The notes beneath the pieces are model-generated. The model had not been told where the DNA came from. It ran no database searches and saw nothing but the letters and a program-made list of their open reading frames with translations. Positions 63,359-64,000 of a DNA stretch of 64,000 nt are shown here, in pieces. The position numbers and the translations under genes were made by a program. Source of the stretch: Acanthosepion lycidas (Eukaryota > Mollusca > Cephalopoda > Sepiida > Sepiidae); assembly GCA_963932145.1 (NCBI GenBank), contig CAWVQA010000091.1:1-64000 (forward strand), written 5' to 3'. Numbering within the stretch: the first letter of the stretch is position 1; each line of letters begins with the position of its first letter.

Positions 63359-64000
63359 CTCATTGTGCATCTAATAGGCGAATAAAATCACTACCAAAAA
63401 TGACAAATCTTAATCGACTTTTTTTTTCGATACCCAAATAACGTGAACTGGGAACCCAAAGTTGAAGCTTCAAACGGCAATTTAAGGCATTTCTCTTGCA
63501 GCTAGGCTACCGGAAGTGGGCATTATCAGATTCTCCAACTCATTGTGCATCTAATAGGCGAATAAAATCACTACCAAAAATGACAAATCTTAATCGACTT
63601 TTTTTTACGATACCCAAATAACGTGAACTGGGAACCCAAAGTTGAAGCTTCAAACGGCAATTTAAGGCATTTCTCTTGCCGCTAGGCTACCGGAAGTGGG
63701 GTTTATCAGATTCTCCAACTCATTGTGCATCTAATAGGCGAATAAAATCACTACCAAAAATGACAAATCTTAATCGACTTTTTTTTACGATACCCAAATA
63801 ACGTGAACTGGGAACCCAAAGTTGAAGCTTCAAACGGCAATTTAAGGCATTTCTCTTGCAGCTAGGCTACCCGAAGTGGGCTTTATCAGATTCTCCAACT
63901 CATTGTGCATCTAATAGGCGAATAAAATCACTACCAAAAATGACAAATCTTAATCGACTTTTTTTTACGATACCCAAATAACGTGAACTGGGAACCGAAA
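62999..64000 (+). repeat. Subfamily C block C1-C6, last unit partial
   Basis: C1 to C5 are complete and C6 is cut at the window edge. The order and private marks equal those of 60119-61100, including C3 with T69, C5 with acccgaag/gggcttta and C6 with ccgaaa. Confidence 0.92.

Larger units (their letters stand above)
1..64000 (+). repeat. 180-bp satellite array, head-to-tail, whole window
   Basis: The same 180-bp unit repeats without interruption across the window, giving 355 complete monomers and one 102-bp partial unit at the right end. All units share one orientation. Most differ from the consensus at only a few positions. The main recurrent variable sites are 25 (T/A), 56 (T/A), 86 (G/T), 96 (A/T), 132 (T/C), 135-136 (CT, CC, CA, TC, AT) and 148 (G/A/C). 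Length changes are few: T-run gains at seven units, T-run losses at three, a lost C after the T run at three, plus a few 1-, 2- and 5-bp events. These sum to a net register shift of -2 bp, which matches the observed start of the last unit at 63899. Neither array edge is in the window. No gene, transposon or RNA locus interrupts it. Centromeric or other heterochromatic satellite is an inference from unit size, homogeneity and HOR structure. Confidence 0.98.
61559..64000 (+). repeat. 2160-bp A/C HOR, copy 2 with nested duplication, cut by window end
   Basis: It starts with the atttcac, ttccgata, cgacat and cattatc A units, then C1 and C2. It returns to cgacat, cattatc, C1 and C2 before going on to C3, C4, C5 and part of C6. 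The final unit (63899-64000) stops at ccgaaa after 102 bp, so the HOR continues beyond the window. Confidence 0.9.

Noticed and set aside
1-64000. CRISPR array
   Set aside because: The repeats are contiguous 180-bp units with no unique spacers and no cas genes, and the variants are shared between units.
1-64000. rRNA intergenic subrepeats or 5S/tRNA tandem arrays
   Set aside because: I recognise no rRNA or tRNA sequence, and there is no cloverleaf or polymerase III internal box in the unit, despite the T9 run.

Overview
The window is one uninterrupted satellite DNA array. A 180-bp unit repeats head-to-tail from the first base to the last: 355 complete monomers plus a final partial unit of 102 bp (starting at 63899). 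Every monomer is in the same orientation. I see no protein-coding gene, RNA gene, transposon, inverted segment or unique DNA. The consensus unit is about 39% GC (71 of 180 by hand count). It carries a run of nine T, a perfect 12-bp palindrome around a HindIII site, a second near-palindrome just upstream, and six CpG sites. Monomer positions below count from the ctcattgtgc motif at window base 1.

This is nuclear eukaryotic heterochromatin. A unit close to nucleosome-repeat length, very high homogeneity and multi-monomer higher-order repeats (HORs) fit a centromeric, pericentromeric or subtelomeric satellite. A plant is a reasonable guess from unit length and style, but no coding sequence is present to fix the taxon, and I do not recognise the satellite by name.

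Layout. (1) 1-1080: subfamily A monomers alternating as a 360-bp dimer. (2) 1081-7118: subfamily B, with linked variants T56A, G86T and G148A, opened by a mixed monomer at 1081-1260. (3) 7021-7380: a scarred B-to-A junction with +5 and -5 bp changes and a small inverted repeat. (4) 7381 to about 60118: subfamily A carrying successive local HORs of 2522, 1979, 1801, 1080, 2878, 900, 2340, 1799/1800 and 1080 bp, separated by less ordered stretches. (5) 60119-64000: a third subfamily, C (G14T, T22G, T69A, G86T), interleaved with A in a 2160-bp HOR that contains a perfect nested 720-bp tandem duplication.

The parts relate by descent rather than function. Short cassettes of marked monomers recur far apart, some monomers are visible recombinants, and adjacent multi-kilobase blocks are near-identical copies, as expected from repeated unequal exchange or amplification. 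The only ORFs above 60 codons arise where the T run is eight instead of nine, and they are not genes.
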